Source of the DNA: Lachnospiraceae bacterium
GTDB taxonomy: Bacteria; Bacillota; Clostridia; Lachnospirales; Lachnospiraceae
Length of the DNA: 38,795 nucleotides
NCBI GenBank assembly: GCA_017962825.1
Contig: JAGCUO010000044.1
Span: 1-38,795 of the forward strand
Reading direction: 5' to 3'
This document shows, piece after piece, positions 31,492 to 38,795 of this stretch. How positions within the stretch are numbered: the stretch's first letter is position 1; the number at the start of each line of letters is the position of its first letter. The translations under genes were made by a program, and so were the position numbers. The notes beneath the pieces were generated by a model that was not told the DNA's origin, made no database searches, and was given only the letters and a program-made list of their open reading frames with translations.

Positions 31492-33103
31492 CGCAATCAG
31501 TAAAATAACCGGAATAGAAAAAGATGCAAACAACCGGGGAGTAGCCTGCGCCTTGAAATACGCGGCAGATATTCTCCTTTGGTTTGCAGTCTTTTTTTAT
31601 TTGACGGTAACGGGCGCAGTGCTGCCTTTGTACCTTCCCGGTTATGAGATGCTTGGAACGGAAAGAGGACAGTTCTGGATAAAGCTCCTTTTGATATCAG
31701 GTAAGGCGCTTCTTGTTCCCATAGCGGTTTACGTTCTGTATCTTATCGTCAGCTTTATAAGGGATGGAGTGCTTAAGAAGCCTGTGCTTTATCCCGCAGA
31801 TATCCCGGCTGTACTTTTCCTCATATCCGTTACGGTTTCTTATGCCTTGTCCGATGAAAAACAGATCGCTCTGTACGGGGAAAGAGGCTGGTATATCGGT
31901 CTGATCGCTTATCTGTCTGTCGGAATCGGAGTTTTGGTGATTCCCAGACTCGGCAGGGCAAAAAATCCTTTCTTACCGATTATCATGGCCGCATCATTTA
32001 TAGTCTGTGTGATCGGCATCATCCAGGATTTTGCGGGAAATGTGTTCGGTTTTGACGGATGGAGTGCGGATAAGGTATCCACCATAGGAAATGCAAACTG
32101 GTTCGCCGGATATCTGATGACCGTAATGTTTACCGGAGTTTCCGCATATTTCCTTACCCGCAAAAGAAACAGGAGCAAGAAAGGCCGCACAGAAACGATA
32201 CTTACGGTTTATCTGCTTGTCGTATTTTATATGATGATCGCACAGGGATCCGCGTCGGCATATCTTGCTTTATGGGCTGTCCTGCTTGCTCTTATGATAA
32301 TTTCAGGAAGGAATCCGGGGGTTCTTCAGAGGGTTCTCGGTCTGATGCTGTTATGCGCCGTAAGTAATCTGATTCATGCAATATATGTCGCTTTTGGCGG
32401 TGTGAGCAGACCCAACGATCCTATAGGAAGATTTATCGAAAAGCCTGTCGTTGCGGTATTGCTGCTTATACTGACTGCGGTAGTGTATGCAGGGACCGGA
32501 TATTTTGCACGAAAAGGTAAGGAGATCAAAGTAAACATAGGTATAATACTCACCGTCATGACACTTTGCGCGGCATTGGTATTTACACTTCTTCTTATCG
32601 CAAACACCGGAAGCGGAGTGGGATATCTCGGTAAAGAAGGTTCGCTGTTTTGGTTTGATTATCATTGGGGAAGCTCAAGAGGAGCCACATTAAGCATAGG
32701 CATGGAAGTCTTCAAAGGAATGAGTCCTTTTGAGATGTTATTCGGCAAGGGGCCGGATACATTTTACTCATTCCTGACGAGCGGAAGATTTCCCGAAACT
32801 CTGGCAAAATGCAACGAGTATTTTGGCGGGGCAAGACTTACCAACACGCACTGCGAACTTTTGACAATGCTAATAAATACGGGTATTGCGGGAACGGTTT
32901 CTTTTTACGGACTGATGATATGCGTGATGATCAAAGGCTTCCGTAAAAAGAAGGTAACCTCTCTTGCTTGCTCATTATGTATTCTCGCGTATATAATCAA
33001 TAATATTTTCAGTTTTCAAACTGCGGTTAATGTATCACAGCTTGCACTGGTCCTGGGGTTTGGGGCGTGGGCTGTTATACCGGATAAATCGGAGGACAGA
33101 TGA
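31481..33103 (+). CDS. O-antigen ligase/polymerase-like (Wzy/WaaL) membrane protein
   Basis: This 540-residue protein has about 12-13 membrane helices and the features of the O-antigen ligase family: YGERGWYIGLIAY (132-144), STIGNANWFAGYLM (200-213), FGKGPDTFYSF in the large outer loop, and TNTHCELLTMLINTGIAG (454-471) with His457, matching the AHN.xL.ll..tGi.g pattern of Wzy_C proteins. Such proteins join or polymerise lipid-linked glycans outside the membrane. In a monoderm the product would be a capsule or wall glycan. ATG 31481 overlaps the RluA-like gene by 11 nt; no ribosome site is visible, but longer starts lie deeper in that gene. It is coupled to the J-domain gene by ATGA. Confidence 0.82.
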   Translation: MIFNAISKITGIEKDANNRGVACALKYAADILLWFAVFFYLTVTGAVLPLYLPGYEMLGTERGQFWIKLLLISGKALLVPIAVYVLYLIVSFIRDGVLKKPVLYPADIPAVLFLISVTVSYALSDEKQIALYGERGWYIGLIAYLSVGIGVLVIPRLGRAKNPFLPIIMAASFIVCVIGIIQDFAGNVFGFDGWSADKVSTIGNANWFAGYLMTVMFTGVSAYFLTRKRNRSKKGRTETILTVYLLVVFYMMIAQGSASAYLALWAVLLALMIISGRNPGVLQRVLGLMLLCAVSNLIHAIYVAFGGVSRPNDPIGRFIEKPVVAVLLLILTAVVYAGTGYFARKGKEIKVNIGIILTVMTLCAALVFTLLLIANTGSGVGYLGKEGSLFWFDYHWGSSRGATLSIGMEVFKGMSPFEMLFGKGPDTFYSFLTSGRFPETLAKCNEYFGGARLTNTHCELLTMLINTGIAGTVSFYGLMICVMIKGFRKKKVTSLACSLCILAYIINNIFSFQTAVNVSQLALVLGFGAWAVIPDKSEDR

Positions 33104-33867
33104 ACGGATTAAAGGTAGTAAAAGTTGCAGAGCTCAGAGCTAAACTTGCAGCCATACCTGCCAAGCTTTTGCTGGCGGTTCTGGCTGTCGGCGTATTGTT
33201 CTGGGATACCGACCTTGAAAAGACTTTTGCTAAGATATCGGATAACCCCGCCTATGCCGTCGTAAGGTTCTTGGTAATCTACGGCGTTCTTTCCTATCTG
33301 TATTTTTTTATAAAGATCTTCCATAATTACCTGATCGGAATTCTGGTAGCTGCCGCGGTGGCATATGCGCTTTACACCATAAAGGGCAATTTTACCGGAA
33401 ACATACGGAACATATTTTGGGGAATCATGATATTCGGCGGACCGGTTTTGGATCTTCTGAGATTCGTCAGATACAGAAACATGAAGCGGGAAGTCATAGA
33501 AGAGTCCGAGGAATATAAGGATAAGATTGATGATATCTACGACAACGTGCACGGATATGATGAAGGCTATGATGCGGGATACGAGAGAGGATATTCCCGC
33601 GGAAGAAATGAGACCATAGACTGGTATGAAAGAGAACGCATTGAATCATCCGGTTACGATGAAGAATATGACGATGATGATTATATAGAGGAAAAAGAAC
33701 GAATGCCGGAGCTTCCAACCGGTTTCTTTGAAGGATGCAAATCTCCTGAAGCGATAAAAAGAAGATACAGGGATCTTTGCAAAGTTTATCATCCCGACAA
33801 CGGAAACGGCTCGGAAGCGATCTTCAATGCCATATGCGATGAGTACAACCGATTAATGGACGAATAA
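33100..33867 (+). CDS. Membrane-anchored J-domain protein
   Basis: This 255-residue protein has a membrane part with about four helices (21-35, 52-72, 76-94, 104-121), a charged linker and a C-terminal J domain (about 208-255) with the essential HPD at 231-233 in CKVYHPDNGNG. J domains stimulate the ATPase of DnaK-type chaperones. The linker carries a Gly/Tyr repeat, GYDEGYDAGYERGYSRGR (152-169), and an acidic block EEYDDDDYIEE. The ATG follows GGAGG and overlaps the O-antigen-ligase-like gene as ATGA. No dnaK or grpE gene is nearby, so it should recruit the general cytoplasmic chaperone to the membrane. A role in quality control of the neighbouring membrane protein is inference. Confidence 0.85.
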   Translation: MNGLKVVKVAELRAKLAAIPAKLLLAVLAVGVLFWDTDLEKTFAKISDNPAYAVVRFLVIYGVLSYLYFFIKIFHNYLIGILVAAAVAYALYTIKGNFTGNIRNIFWGIMIFGGPVLDLLRFVRYRNMKREVIEESEEYKDKIDDIYDNVHGYDEGYDAGYERGYSRGRNETIDWYERERIESSGYDEEYDDDDYIEEKERMPELPTGFFEGCKSPEAIKRRYRDLCKVYHPDNGNGSEAIFNAICDEYNRLMDE

Positions 33868-33947
33868 TGCCATTTGTGGTAGATTAGTCTATTATATTTG
33901 AAAAGAAAGACGTTCGTTACGCGACGCCGAAAAGGAAGGTGATAGGT

Positions 33948-35942
33948 ATGCAGAATAAAGGACCTTATTACATTACAACGGCAATAGCCTACACATCAGG
34001 CAAACCACATATAGGAAATTCTTATGAAATAGTTATGGCTGATGCAATCGCCAGACATAAAAGACAGCAGGGATTTGAAGTCTTTTTCCAGACTGGAACC
34101 GATGAGCACGGCCAGAAGATAGAGGAAAAGGCTGAGGCCGAGGGCATCTCCCCCAAGGAGTTCGTCGACCGTATAGCCGGCATCATCAGGGGCATCTGCG
34201 ACAACCTGGATGTTTCTTACGACAAATTCATCCGCACCACAGATGCGGATCATGAAGCCCAGATACAGAAGATCTTTAAGAAGATGTATGACAAGGGCGA
34301 TATCTATAAGGGAGCTTACGAGGGAATGTATTGCACTCCCTGTGAATCATTCTGGACGGAGAGCCAGCTCGTCGACGGAAAGTGCCCCGACTGCGGACGT
34401 GAAGTAAAGCCCGCCAAGGAAGAGGCATACTTTTTCAAGATGAGCAAGTATGCCGACAGACTCATGAAGTATTATGACGAGCATCCCGAGTTCATCCAGC
34501 CCGTATCCCGCAAGAACGAGATGGTCAACAATTTCTTAAAGCCCGGACTTCAGGATCTTTGTGTATCCAGAACCTCGTTTAAATGGGGTATCCCCGTTAC
34601 TTTTGATGAGAAGCATGTGGTGTATGTATGGCTTGATGCTCTCAGCAACTATATCACCGGTATCGGATACGATGCAGACGGCAACAGCTCCGATATGTAC
34701 AAAAAGTTCTGGCCCGCAGATCTTCATCTTATAGGAAAGGACATCATCCGTTTCCATACGATCTACTGGCCCATATTCCTTATGTCTCTTGAAGAGCCCC
34801 TTCCCAAGAAGGTATTCGGACATCCCTGGCTTCTTCAGGGCGGCGAGAAGATGAGTAAATCCAGAGGCAATGTTATCTATGCCGACGATCTTATCTCACT
34901 CTACGGCGTGGATGCGGTCCGTTACTATGTACTCCACGAGATGCCTTACGAAAATGACGGAACCATCACATGGGAGCTCATGACCGAGAGATACAATTCC
35001 GATCTAGCGAACATCCTCGGAAATCTCGTTAAGAGAACGATCTCCATGACCAATAAGTACTTTGACGGTGTTGTAACAAAGACAGGTGCCGAAGGTGATG
35101 CAGATGCTGATCTTAAGGCAGTCGTTACCGCCGCAAGGGATAAGGTCGCAGCGAAGATGGATGATCTCAGGATTGCCGACGCCATCGACGAAGTATTTGC
35201 GATCTTCAAACGTTCCAATAAATATATCGATGAGACCGAGCCCTGGACTCTTGCCAAGGATGAAGCGGGTAAGGACAGACTTGCGGAGGTTATGTATAAC
35301 CTTACCGAGTCCATCGCCGTGGGAGCAAATCTCCTTTATTCCTTTATGCCCGAGACCGCAAAGGCCATCCTTGCACAGATCGGTGAAAATGATCTGAGAG
35401 ATTATGAGGATCTTGATAAGTTCGGCCTTTTCGAGTCGGGAAAGAAGGTTACCGCAGATCCCGAGACGCTCTTTGCACGCCTTAATCTTGAGGATATAAT
35501 GAAGAAGGTAGAGGAGATTCGTGCAGCTCAGAGAGCGGAGTATGAAAGAGAAAACGGAATCGCTTCCGAAGAGAATTCCGAAGAGGCCGGTGACGGTATC
35601 GATCTTGAACCCAAGCCGGAGATCAGTTATGACGATTTTGCAAAGCTCCAGCTTCAGGTCGGACAGATCATCTCCTGCGAAGAGGTTCGGGGGTCCAAGA
35701 AGCTCCTTTGCTCACAGGTTAAGATCGGAAGTAAGACAAGACAGATCCTTTCCGGCATCAAGTCGGGTTATTCGGCTGAAGAGATGGTCGGAAAGAAGGT
35801 TGTCGTACTCACCAACCTTGCACCCCGCCAGATTGCAGGTCTTACAAGCGAAGGAATGCTCCTTTGCGCGGAGAATGCCGAAGGAGAACTTTCTCTTCTC
35901 GGCATAGACAAGGATATGCCTGCCGGTGCGGAAATAGGATGA
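33948..35942 (+). CDS. metG: Methionyl-tRNA synthetase
   Basis: MetG charges tRNA-Met for initiation and elongation. This 664-residue form has PHIGNSYE (20-27, the HIGH motif), the zinc knuckle CTPC...CPDC (Cys129, Cys132, Cys146, Cys149), KMSKS (301-305) and an anticodon-binding helical domain. The C-terminal 110 residues (about 555-664) are an EMAP/Trbp111-like tRNA-binding domain (LQVGQIISCEEVRGSKKLL), as in Bacillus MetG. I chose ATG 33948 after AAGGAAGG with 8 nt spacing; GTG 33939 lies inside that ribosome site. The leader is only about 80 nt, so no T-box is present. An acidic linker with EENSEEAGDG precedes the tRNA-binding domain. Confidence 0.97.
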   Translation: MQNKGPYYITTAIAYTSGKPHIGNSYEIVMADAIARHKRQQGFEVFFQTGTDEHGQKIEEKAEAEGISPKEFVDRIAGIIRGICDNLDVSYDKFIRTTDADHEAQIQKIFKKMYDKGDIYKGAYEGMYCTPCESFWTESQLVDGKCPDCGREVKPAKEEAYFFKMSKYADRLMKYYDEHPEFIQPVSRKNEMVNNFLKPGLQDLCVSRTSFKWGIPVTFDEKHVVYVWLDALSNYITGIGYDADGNSSDMYKKFWPADLHLIGKDIIRFHTIYWPIFLMSLEEPLPKKVFGHPWLLQGGEKMSKSRGNVIYADDLISLYGVDAVRYYVLHEMPYENDGTITWELMTERYNSDLANILGNLVKRTISMTNKYFDGVVTKTGAEGDADADLKAVVTAARDKVAAKMDDLRIADAIDEVFAIFKRSNKYIDETEPWTLAKDEAGKDRLAEVMYNLTESIAVGANLLYSFMPETAKAILAQIGENDLRDYEDLDKFGLFESGKKVTADPETLFARLNLEDIMKKVEEIRAAQRAEYERENGIASEENSEEAGDGIDLEPKPEISYDDFAKLQLQVGQIISCEEVRGSKKLLCSQVKIGSKTRQILSGIKSGYSAEEMVGKKVVVLTNLAPRQIAGLTSEGMLLCAENAEGELSLLGIDKDMPAGAEIG

Positions 35943-35961
35943 TTACGGAAGGAGAACTTCC

Positions 35962-36900
35962 ATGAAAAAAGAAGAATTCTATTTTGATTCAAGGGACGGA
36001 AAATCGAGTATACATGGAGTAAGGTGGATGCCTGACAAAGGCGAAGCCGGGGCAAAGGGTATAATTCAGATCGTCCACGGAATGGAAGAATACGTGGGCA
36101 GGTATGAAGGTTTCGCCGAGTTTATGACTTCAAACGGATTCATTGTAACCGGAGAGGATCATCTCGGACACGGCGGAAGCGTTGCCGAAGGCCAGACCAA
36201 GGGATACTTTTGCGAGCAGGATCCCGCAACCGTTTTAGTCAGGGATGTTCACAGACTTAAAAAGATAACCCAGGAAAAATTCCCGGGTCTTCCCATGATC
36301 CTGATGGGTCACAGTATGGGTTCTTTTATCACAAGAAATTATATTTACCGCTACGGAACCGGTATTCAGATGGCCATAATAATGGGTACCGGTCAGCCGG
36401 GCCTGGGAGCCGTAAATGCGGGAGTTGCACTTGCCAAGCTGACTGCTCTGTTTAAAGGGGCCAAATGCATCCCCGCCATGGTGACCAAGATCAGCTTCGG
36501 TGGTTATACGGCCAGAATACCGAATCCCAGAACTCCGTATGACTGGCTCAGCGTAAACGAAAAGAACGTTGATGATTATATCGCGGATCCCGATTGCGGA
36601 TTTGGTTTTACCGCAGGCGGATATCTGGGGATGTTCGAACTGATAAAGAGGATGGAGAAAGAGGTAAATATCGACGCCGTTCCCAAGGATCTTCCTCTTT
36701 TGTTCGTATCCGGCGAAGAAGATCCGGTGGGTGAATACGGTGAGGGTGTAAAAGCTGCTTCGGAGACCTATAAGGCAGCAGGCGTAAGAGACATTACCGT
36801 TAAGCTCTATCCCGGCGACAGACATGAGATCCTCAATGAGGATGATAAACAAACCGTTAAAGAGGATATCCTTGAATGGATAACGGCAAGGCTTCATTAA
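35962..36900 (+). CDS. Alpha/beta hydrolase (monoacylglycerol lipase-like)
   Basis: This 312-residue enzyme has the alpha/beta-hydrolase fold of the lysophospholipase/serine aminopeptidase S33 type. The nucleophile Ser118 is in MGHSMGSF, the oxyanion segment is IVHGMEEY (37-44), and the remaining triad residues are Asp254 in GEEDPVG and His288 in GDRHEILNE. Ester substrates such as monoglycerides or lysophospholipids are usual for this group, but the true substrate is not visible. It is cytoplasmic: no signal peptide is seen. The ATG follows AAGGAG and lies 19 nt after metG. The next GNAT gene begins inside its last codons. Confidence 0.9.
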   Translation: MKKEEFYFDSRDGKSSIHGVRWMPDKGEAGAKGIIQIVHGMEEYVGRYEGFAEFMTSNGFIVTGEDHLGHGGSVAEGQTKGYFCEQDPATVLVRDVHRLKKITQEKFPGLPMILMGHSMGSFITRNYIYRYGTGIQMAIIMGTGQPGLGAVNAGVALAKLTALFKGAKCIPAMVTKISFGGYTARIPNPRTPYDWLSVNEKNVDDYIADPDCGFGFTAGGYLGMFELIKRMEKEVNIDAVPKDLPLLFVSGEEDPVGEYGEGVKAASETYKAAGVRDITVKLYPGDRHEILNEDDKQTVKEDILEWITARLH

Positions 36901-37367
36901 CATCCCGAATCAGTTATGAATGGGCAGGTCCCGAAGATTGGACCGAAGCCATGTCTTTGGTATGGACAACCTTCATGGAATTTGAAGCTCAGGATTACGG
37001 CGAAGAAGGGGTCGGTCATTTTTTTGAATTCATCACGGACGACGACCTTCACAGGGCTTTCCTGAGAGGTGCATATCCCGTTCTGGTAGCCAGACTGGAT
37101 GGCAGAATAGTGGGAGTCGGATCCGTTCGAAGCGGAAATCGTCTTTCCCTGCTGTTTGTTGCCAAGGACTTTCACAGAAACGGCATCGGATCGGAGTTGA
37201 TAGACAGATTGTGCAGGTATTTGCGGGATGTCTGTCACGAAGACTGTATGATAGTAAAAGCGGCGCCTTATGCCGTGGAATTTTATAAAAAGATCGGTTT
37301 TATGCCCCTTGAGCCGGAGAAAAACATATCCGGTATCAGGGTTACGTCTATGGAACTGGTCTTTTAG
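36876..37367 (+). CDS. GNAT family N-acetyltransferase
   Basis: This 163-residue protein is a GNAT acetyltransferase. The acetyl-CoA loop is FHRNGIGSELIDRL (99-112) after strand LSLLFVAKD, and the C-terminal EFYKKIGFMPLE (135-146) is the typical end of the fold. The ATG at 36876 is 25 nt inside the hydrolase gene; GAGG about 10 nt upstream could serve as ribosome site, and coupling is likely. The substrate is unknown. No unusual residues are missing. The gene is separate in sequence from the other GNAT protein of this window (418-963). Confidence 0.86.
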   Translation: MDNGKASLTSRISYEWAGPEDWTEAMSLVWTTFMEFEAQDYGEEGVGHFFEFITDDDLHRAFLRGAYPVLVARLDGRIVGVGSVRSGNRLSLLFVAKDFHRNGIGSELIDRLCRYLRDVCHEDCMIVKAAPYAVEFYKKIGFMPLEPEKNISGIRVTSMELVF

Positions 37368-37379
37368 AAGAGGTAAAAC

Positions 37380-38075
37380 GTGCGTTTTTTAAATCCGGAT
37401 TCAAAAGTAATGGTCATATTGACCAAGATAGCCGACCTTATGTGGCTCAACATCCTGACTCTGATCATGTGTATCCCTGTGATTACTGCCGGAGCGGCAC
37501 TGACAGCCAAGGATTATATGTGCTATAAGCTCCTTAAAAACGAGGAAGCCGGCATAACCAAGGGCTTTTTCCATTCATTTAAGCAGAATTTCAGGCAGGC
37601 GACCATTATCTGGCTTCTTATGCTGGTGGTAATAGTTTTCATCGGAATTGATGTATTATTTGCCATCGGACTTACGGGAACGGGAAGTAATGTCATACGC
37701 GCCATTATCTACGCCGTTGCATTTTTCGTATATGTTGCATGCATAATGATCTTCCCGGTACTGGCGAGATTCGACAATACCGTAAAGGGAACCATAAGAA
37801 GCGGCCTTCATATGACGGTCGCAATCCTTCCCAAGGCCCTTCTCATGGGTATTTTGTACGTAATTCCGCCTTATGTGGGCCTGCATTGGTTCGCCTCGAT
37901 CCCGGTGGTCATCATGTTCGGTATCAGTGCCCCCGGATATATCTCTGCAATGCTCTACAGAAAAGCATTTGAACAGGTTGAAAACAAGTTCTACGAAGAG
38001 CACCCCGAGCTTGCTCCCGAGACGGATCCCGTTGAGGAAGCAATGCAGGAAGCAATGAAAAGAGATACTAATTAA
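37380..38075 (+). CDS. YesL-family (DUF624) membrane protein
   Basis: This 231-residue protein is of the YesL/DUF624 type. It starts with the usual FLNPDSKVMVILTKIADLMWLNILTL and has about five membrane helices (about 18-42, 76-100, 105-130, 145-165, 168-190) and an acidic C-terminal tail. YesL-like genes often stand near carbohydrate ABC transporters, and here a sugar-type ABC ATPase gene follows after 225 nt. The biochemical role of the family is not known. The start is GTG at 37380, supported by AGAGG with about 6 nt spacing; an internal ATG (37410) would remove the conserved N-terminus. Confidence 0.9.
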   Translation: MRFLNPDSKVMVILTKIADLMWLNILTLIMCIPVITAGAALTAKDYMCYKLLKNEEAGITKGFFHSFKQNFRQATIIWLLMLVVIVFIGIDVLFAIGLTGTGSNVIRAIIYAVAFFVYVACIMIFPVLARFDNTVKGTIRSGLHMTVAILPKALLMGILYVIPPYVGLHWFASIPVVIMFGISAPGYISAMLYRKAFEQVENKFYEEHPELAPETDPVEEAMQEAMKRDTN

Positions 38076-38079
38076 GTCT

Positions 38080-38097
38080 TTTTGACTACTGTCAAAA
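38080..38097. promoter_or_regulatory. Inverted repeat, possible operator
   Basis: TTTTGAC (38080-38086) and GTCAAAA (38091-38097) are perfect arms with a 4-nt spacer, just after the yesL-like stop codon. The same half-site word TTTGACAAAA recurs at 38181-38190 over a -35-like TTGACA. It could bind a regulator of the downstream ABC ATPase. Confidence 0.4.
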
Positions 38098-38103
38098 CGA
38101 CGA

Positions 38104-38122
38104 AAGCCTTAGTGTAAGGCTT
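38104..38122 (+). terminator. 8-bp hairpin after yesL-like gene, weak terminator
   Basis: AAGCCTTA (38104-38111) pairs with TAAGGCTT (38115-38122) over a 3-nt loop. A T-tract follows only 25 nt later, so intrinsic termination is uncertain. Confidence 0.35.
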
Positions 38123-38209
38123 GGACAAATTGCCTATATATTTAGAGTTTTTTAATTTTCCATGGCAAAATGACCAAACCTTTGACAAAAGTTTGTTTAT
38201 CTCGGTTAT

Positions 38210-38237
38210 TTGCAAGGATAATCGCGGATAGTATACT
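38210..38237 (+). promoter_or_regulatory. Possible promoter of the ABC ATPase gene
   Basis: TTGCAA (38210-38215), 16 nt and TATACT (38232-38237) give a leader of about 57 nt before the ATG at 38301. A TTGACA at 38182 with a poor -10 (TTATTT) is an alternative. The 225-nt gap holds these signals and the inverted repeats and no gene that I can support. Confidence 0.4.
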
Positions 38238-38300
38238 TCATACATGTATTGGGCGGCGAGACCGTCTTTAACAGGTATTCTGAAAGGAGTATTAAAAAAT

Positions 38301-38795
38301 ATGGCAAGTCTTTCACTTAAGCATATCACCAAGGTTTATCCCAACGGCTTCGAAGCAGTTAAGGACTTTAACCTGGAGATCAATGACCAGGAGTTCATCA
38401 TCTTCGTAGGACCTTCCGGATGCGGTAAGTCAACTACCCTTCGTATGATCGCAGGTCTTGAAGATATCTCCGGCGGTGAGCTTTACATCGGCGACAAGCT
38501 CATGAACGATGTTGAGCCCAAGGATCGTGATATCGCGATGGTATTCCAGAATTACGCTCTGTATCCTCACATGACCGTTTACGATAACATGGCATTCGGC
38601 CTTAAGCTTCGTAAGGTTCCCAAGGATCAGATTGACAAGATGGTAAAAGAGGCAGCTCGTATCCTCGACCTCACCTCTCTTCTCGACCGTAGACCTAAGG
38701 CTCTTTCCGGTGGACAGAGACAGCGTGTTGCAATGGGACGTGCTATCGTTCGTAACCCTAAGGTATTCCTTATGGACGAGCCTCTTTCCAACCTC
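38301..38795 (+). CDS. Sugar ABC transporter ATPase, MsmX/UgpC type (partial)
   Basis: The first 165 residues of an ABC ATPase of the MalK/UgpC/MsmX group are present; the window ends inside the gene. Walker A is GPSGCGKST (37-45), the Q loop is [13 protein letters not shown] (81-93), the signature is LSGGQRQRV (135-143) and Walker B is [11 protein letters not shown] (155-165). Such ATPases serve one or several carbohydrate importers; MsmX in Bacillus is shared between many. The ATG follows AAAGGAG. The C-terminal regulatory domain that would separate MalK from MsmX types is outside the window, so I give no symbol. The promoter region carries inverted repeats. Confidence 0.95.
   Translation, partial: MASLSLKHITKVYPNGFEAVKDFNLEINDQEFIIFVGPSGCGKSTTLRMIAGLEDISGGELYIGDKLMNDVEPKDRDIAMVFQNYALYPHMTVYDNMAFGLKLRKVPKDQIDKMVKEAARILDLTSLLDRRPKALSGGQRQRVAMGRAIVRNPKVFLMDEPLSNL

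Noticed and set aside
33868-33947. T-box leader before metG
   Set aside because: The gap is only 80 nt, with no T-box sequence and no terminator hairpin.
36235-36903. 222-residue open frame on the - strand
   Set aside because: It is a shadow of the alpha/beta hydrolase, whose triad is complete on the + strand.
1-38795. CRISPR arrays, tRNA/rRNA genes, insertion sequences, prophage genes
   Set aside because: I found no spaced repeats, no cloverleaf-like sequence with TTC-type arms, and no transposase, integrase or phage proteins.

Overview
This window is a stretch of low-to-moderate G+C bacterial chromosome with every supported gene on the + strand. Strong GGAGG-type ribosome sites, many ATGA/TAATG-type coupled gene pairs, a Dlt-type D-alanylation set, an LtaS-family protein, OmpR-type signalling and a YtrA-type GntR/ABC unit indicate a monoderm Firmicute. 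The small DAK/FakA-C-terminal-like protein and the DUF6056/DUF6020/PTPS-related membrane proteins suggest Lachnospiraceae, perhaps near Butyrivibrio. That taxonomic placement is inference from gene content, not from a database match.

Layout. (1) 17-3905: small accessory-looking genes (ACT-domain protein, GNAT acetyltransferase, an unknown protein, a membrane-anchored XRE regulator, a lipoprotein with acidic Asp-rich loops), closed by a terminator at about 3948-3978. (2) 3980-9045: threonine aldolase, a GT-C-like membrane protein, a 107-residue unknown protein and a membrane-bound degenerate-GGDEF/EAL phosphodiesterase coupled to it. (3) 9052-10667: luxS (TTG start), mtnN and an 88-residue orphan copy of the FakA/YloV C-terminal region, ending in a perfect 13-bp hairpin. 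(4) 10695-19836: an envelope-polymer block with an LtaS-type sulfatase-fold enzyme, a histidine kinase and response regulator, then a dlt-like operon in the order B-D-A-C. (5) 19847-23150: GntR regulator with a palindromic operator, ABC ATPase and a large permease with an extracellular C-terminal domain. (6) 23162-33867: two transcription units rich in polytopic GT-C-like proteins. The second appears to be one translationally coupled chain of DUF6020-like, PTPS-related, arginase-like, RsmF-like, RluA-like, O-antigen-ligase-like and membrane J-domain proteins. (7) 33948-38075: metG, an alpha/beta hydrolase, a GNAT protein and a YesL-family protein. (8) From 38301 a MsmX/UgpC-type sugar ABC ATPase runs off the end.

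How the parts fit. Regions 4 and 6 both look devoted to building and modifying surface polymers. LTA synthase-like, a dedicated two-component pair and D-alanylation genes sit together; GT-C-type proteins and an O-antigen-ligase/polymerase-like protein form the other block. Region 3 is the activated-methyl cycle (SAH to SRH to homocysteine plus AI-2).

The most unusual signals are: three genes (histidine kinase, dltB, DUF6020-like) with an extended -10 box ending 6-7 nt before the ATG and no Shine-Dalgarno, predicting leaderless mRNAs; an arginase-like gene whose best start is an ATC codon 8 nt after GGAGG; a non-standard dlt set with an AlgI-sized MBOAT protein and a divergent SGNH partner; and a membrane J-domain protein co-translated with a Wzy/WaaL-like protein. 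I saw no tRNA, rRNA, CRISPR array, insertion sequence or prophage. No gene-free stretch exceeds about 225 bases.
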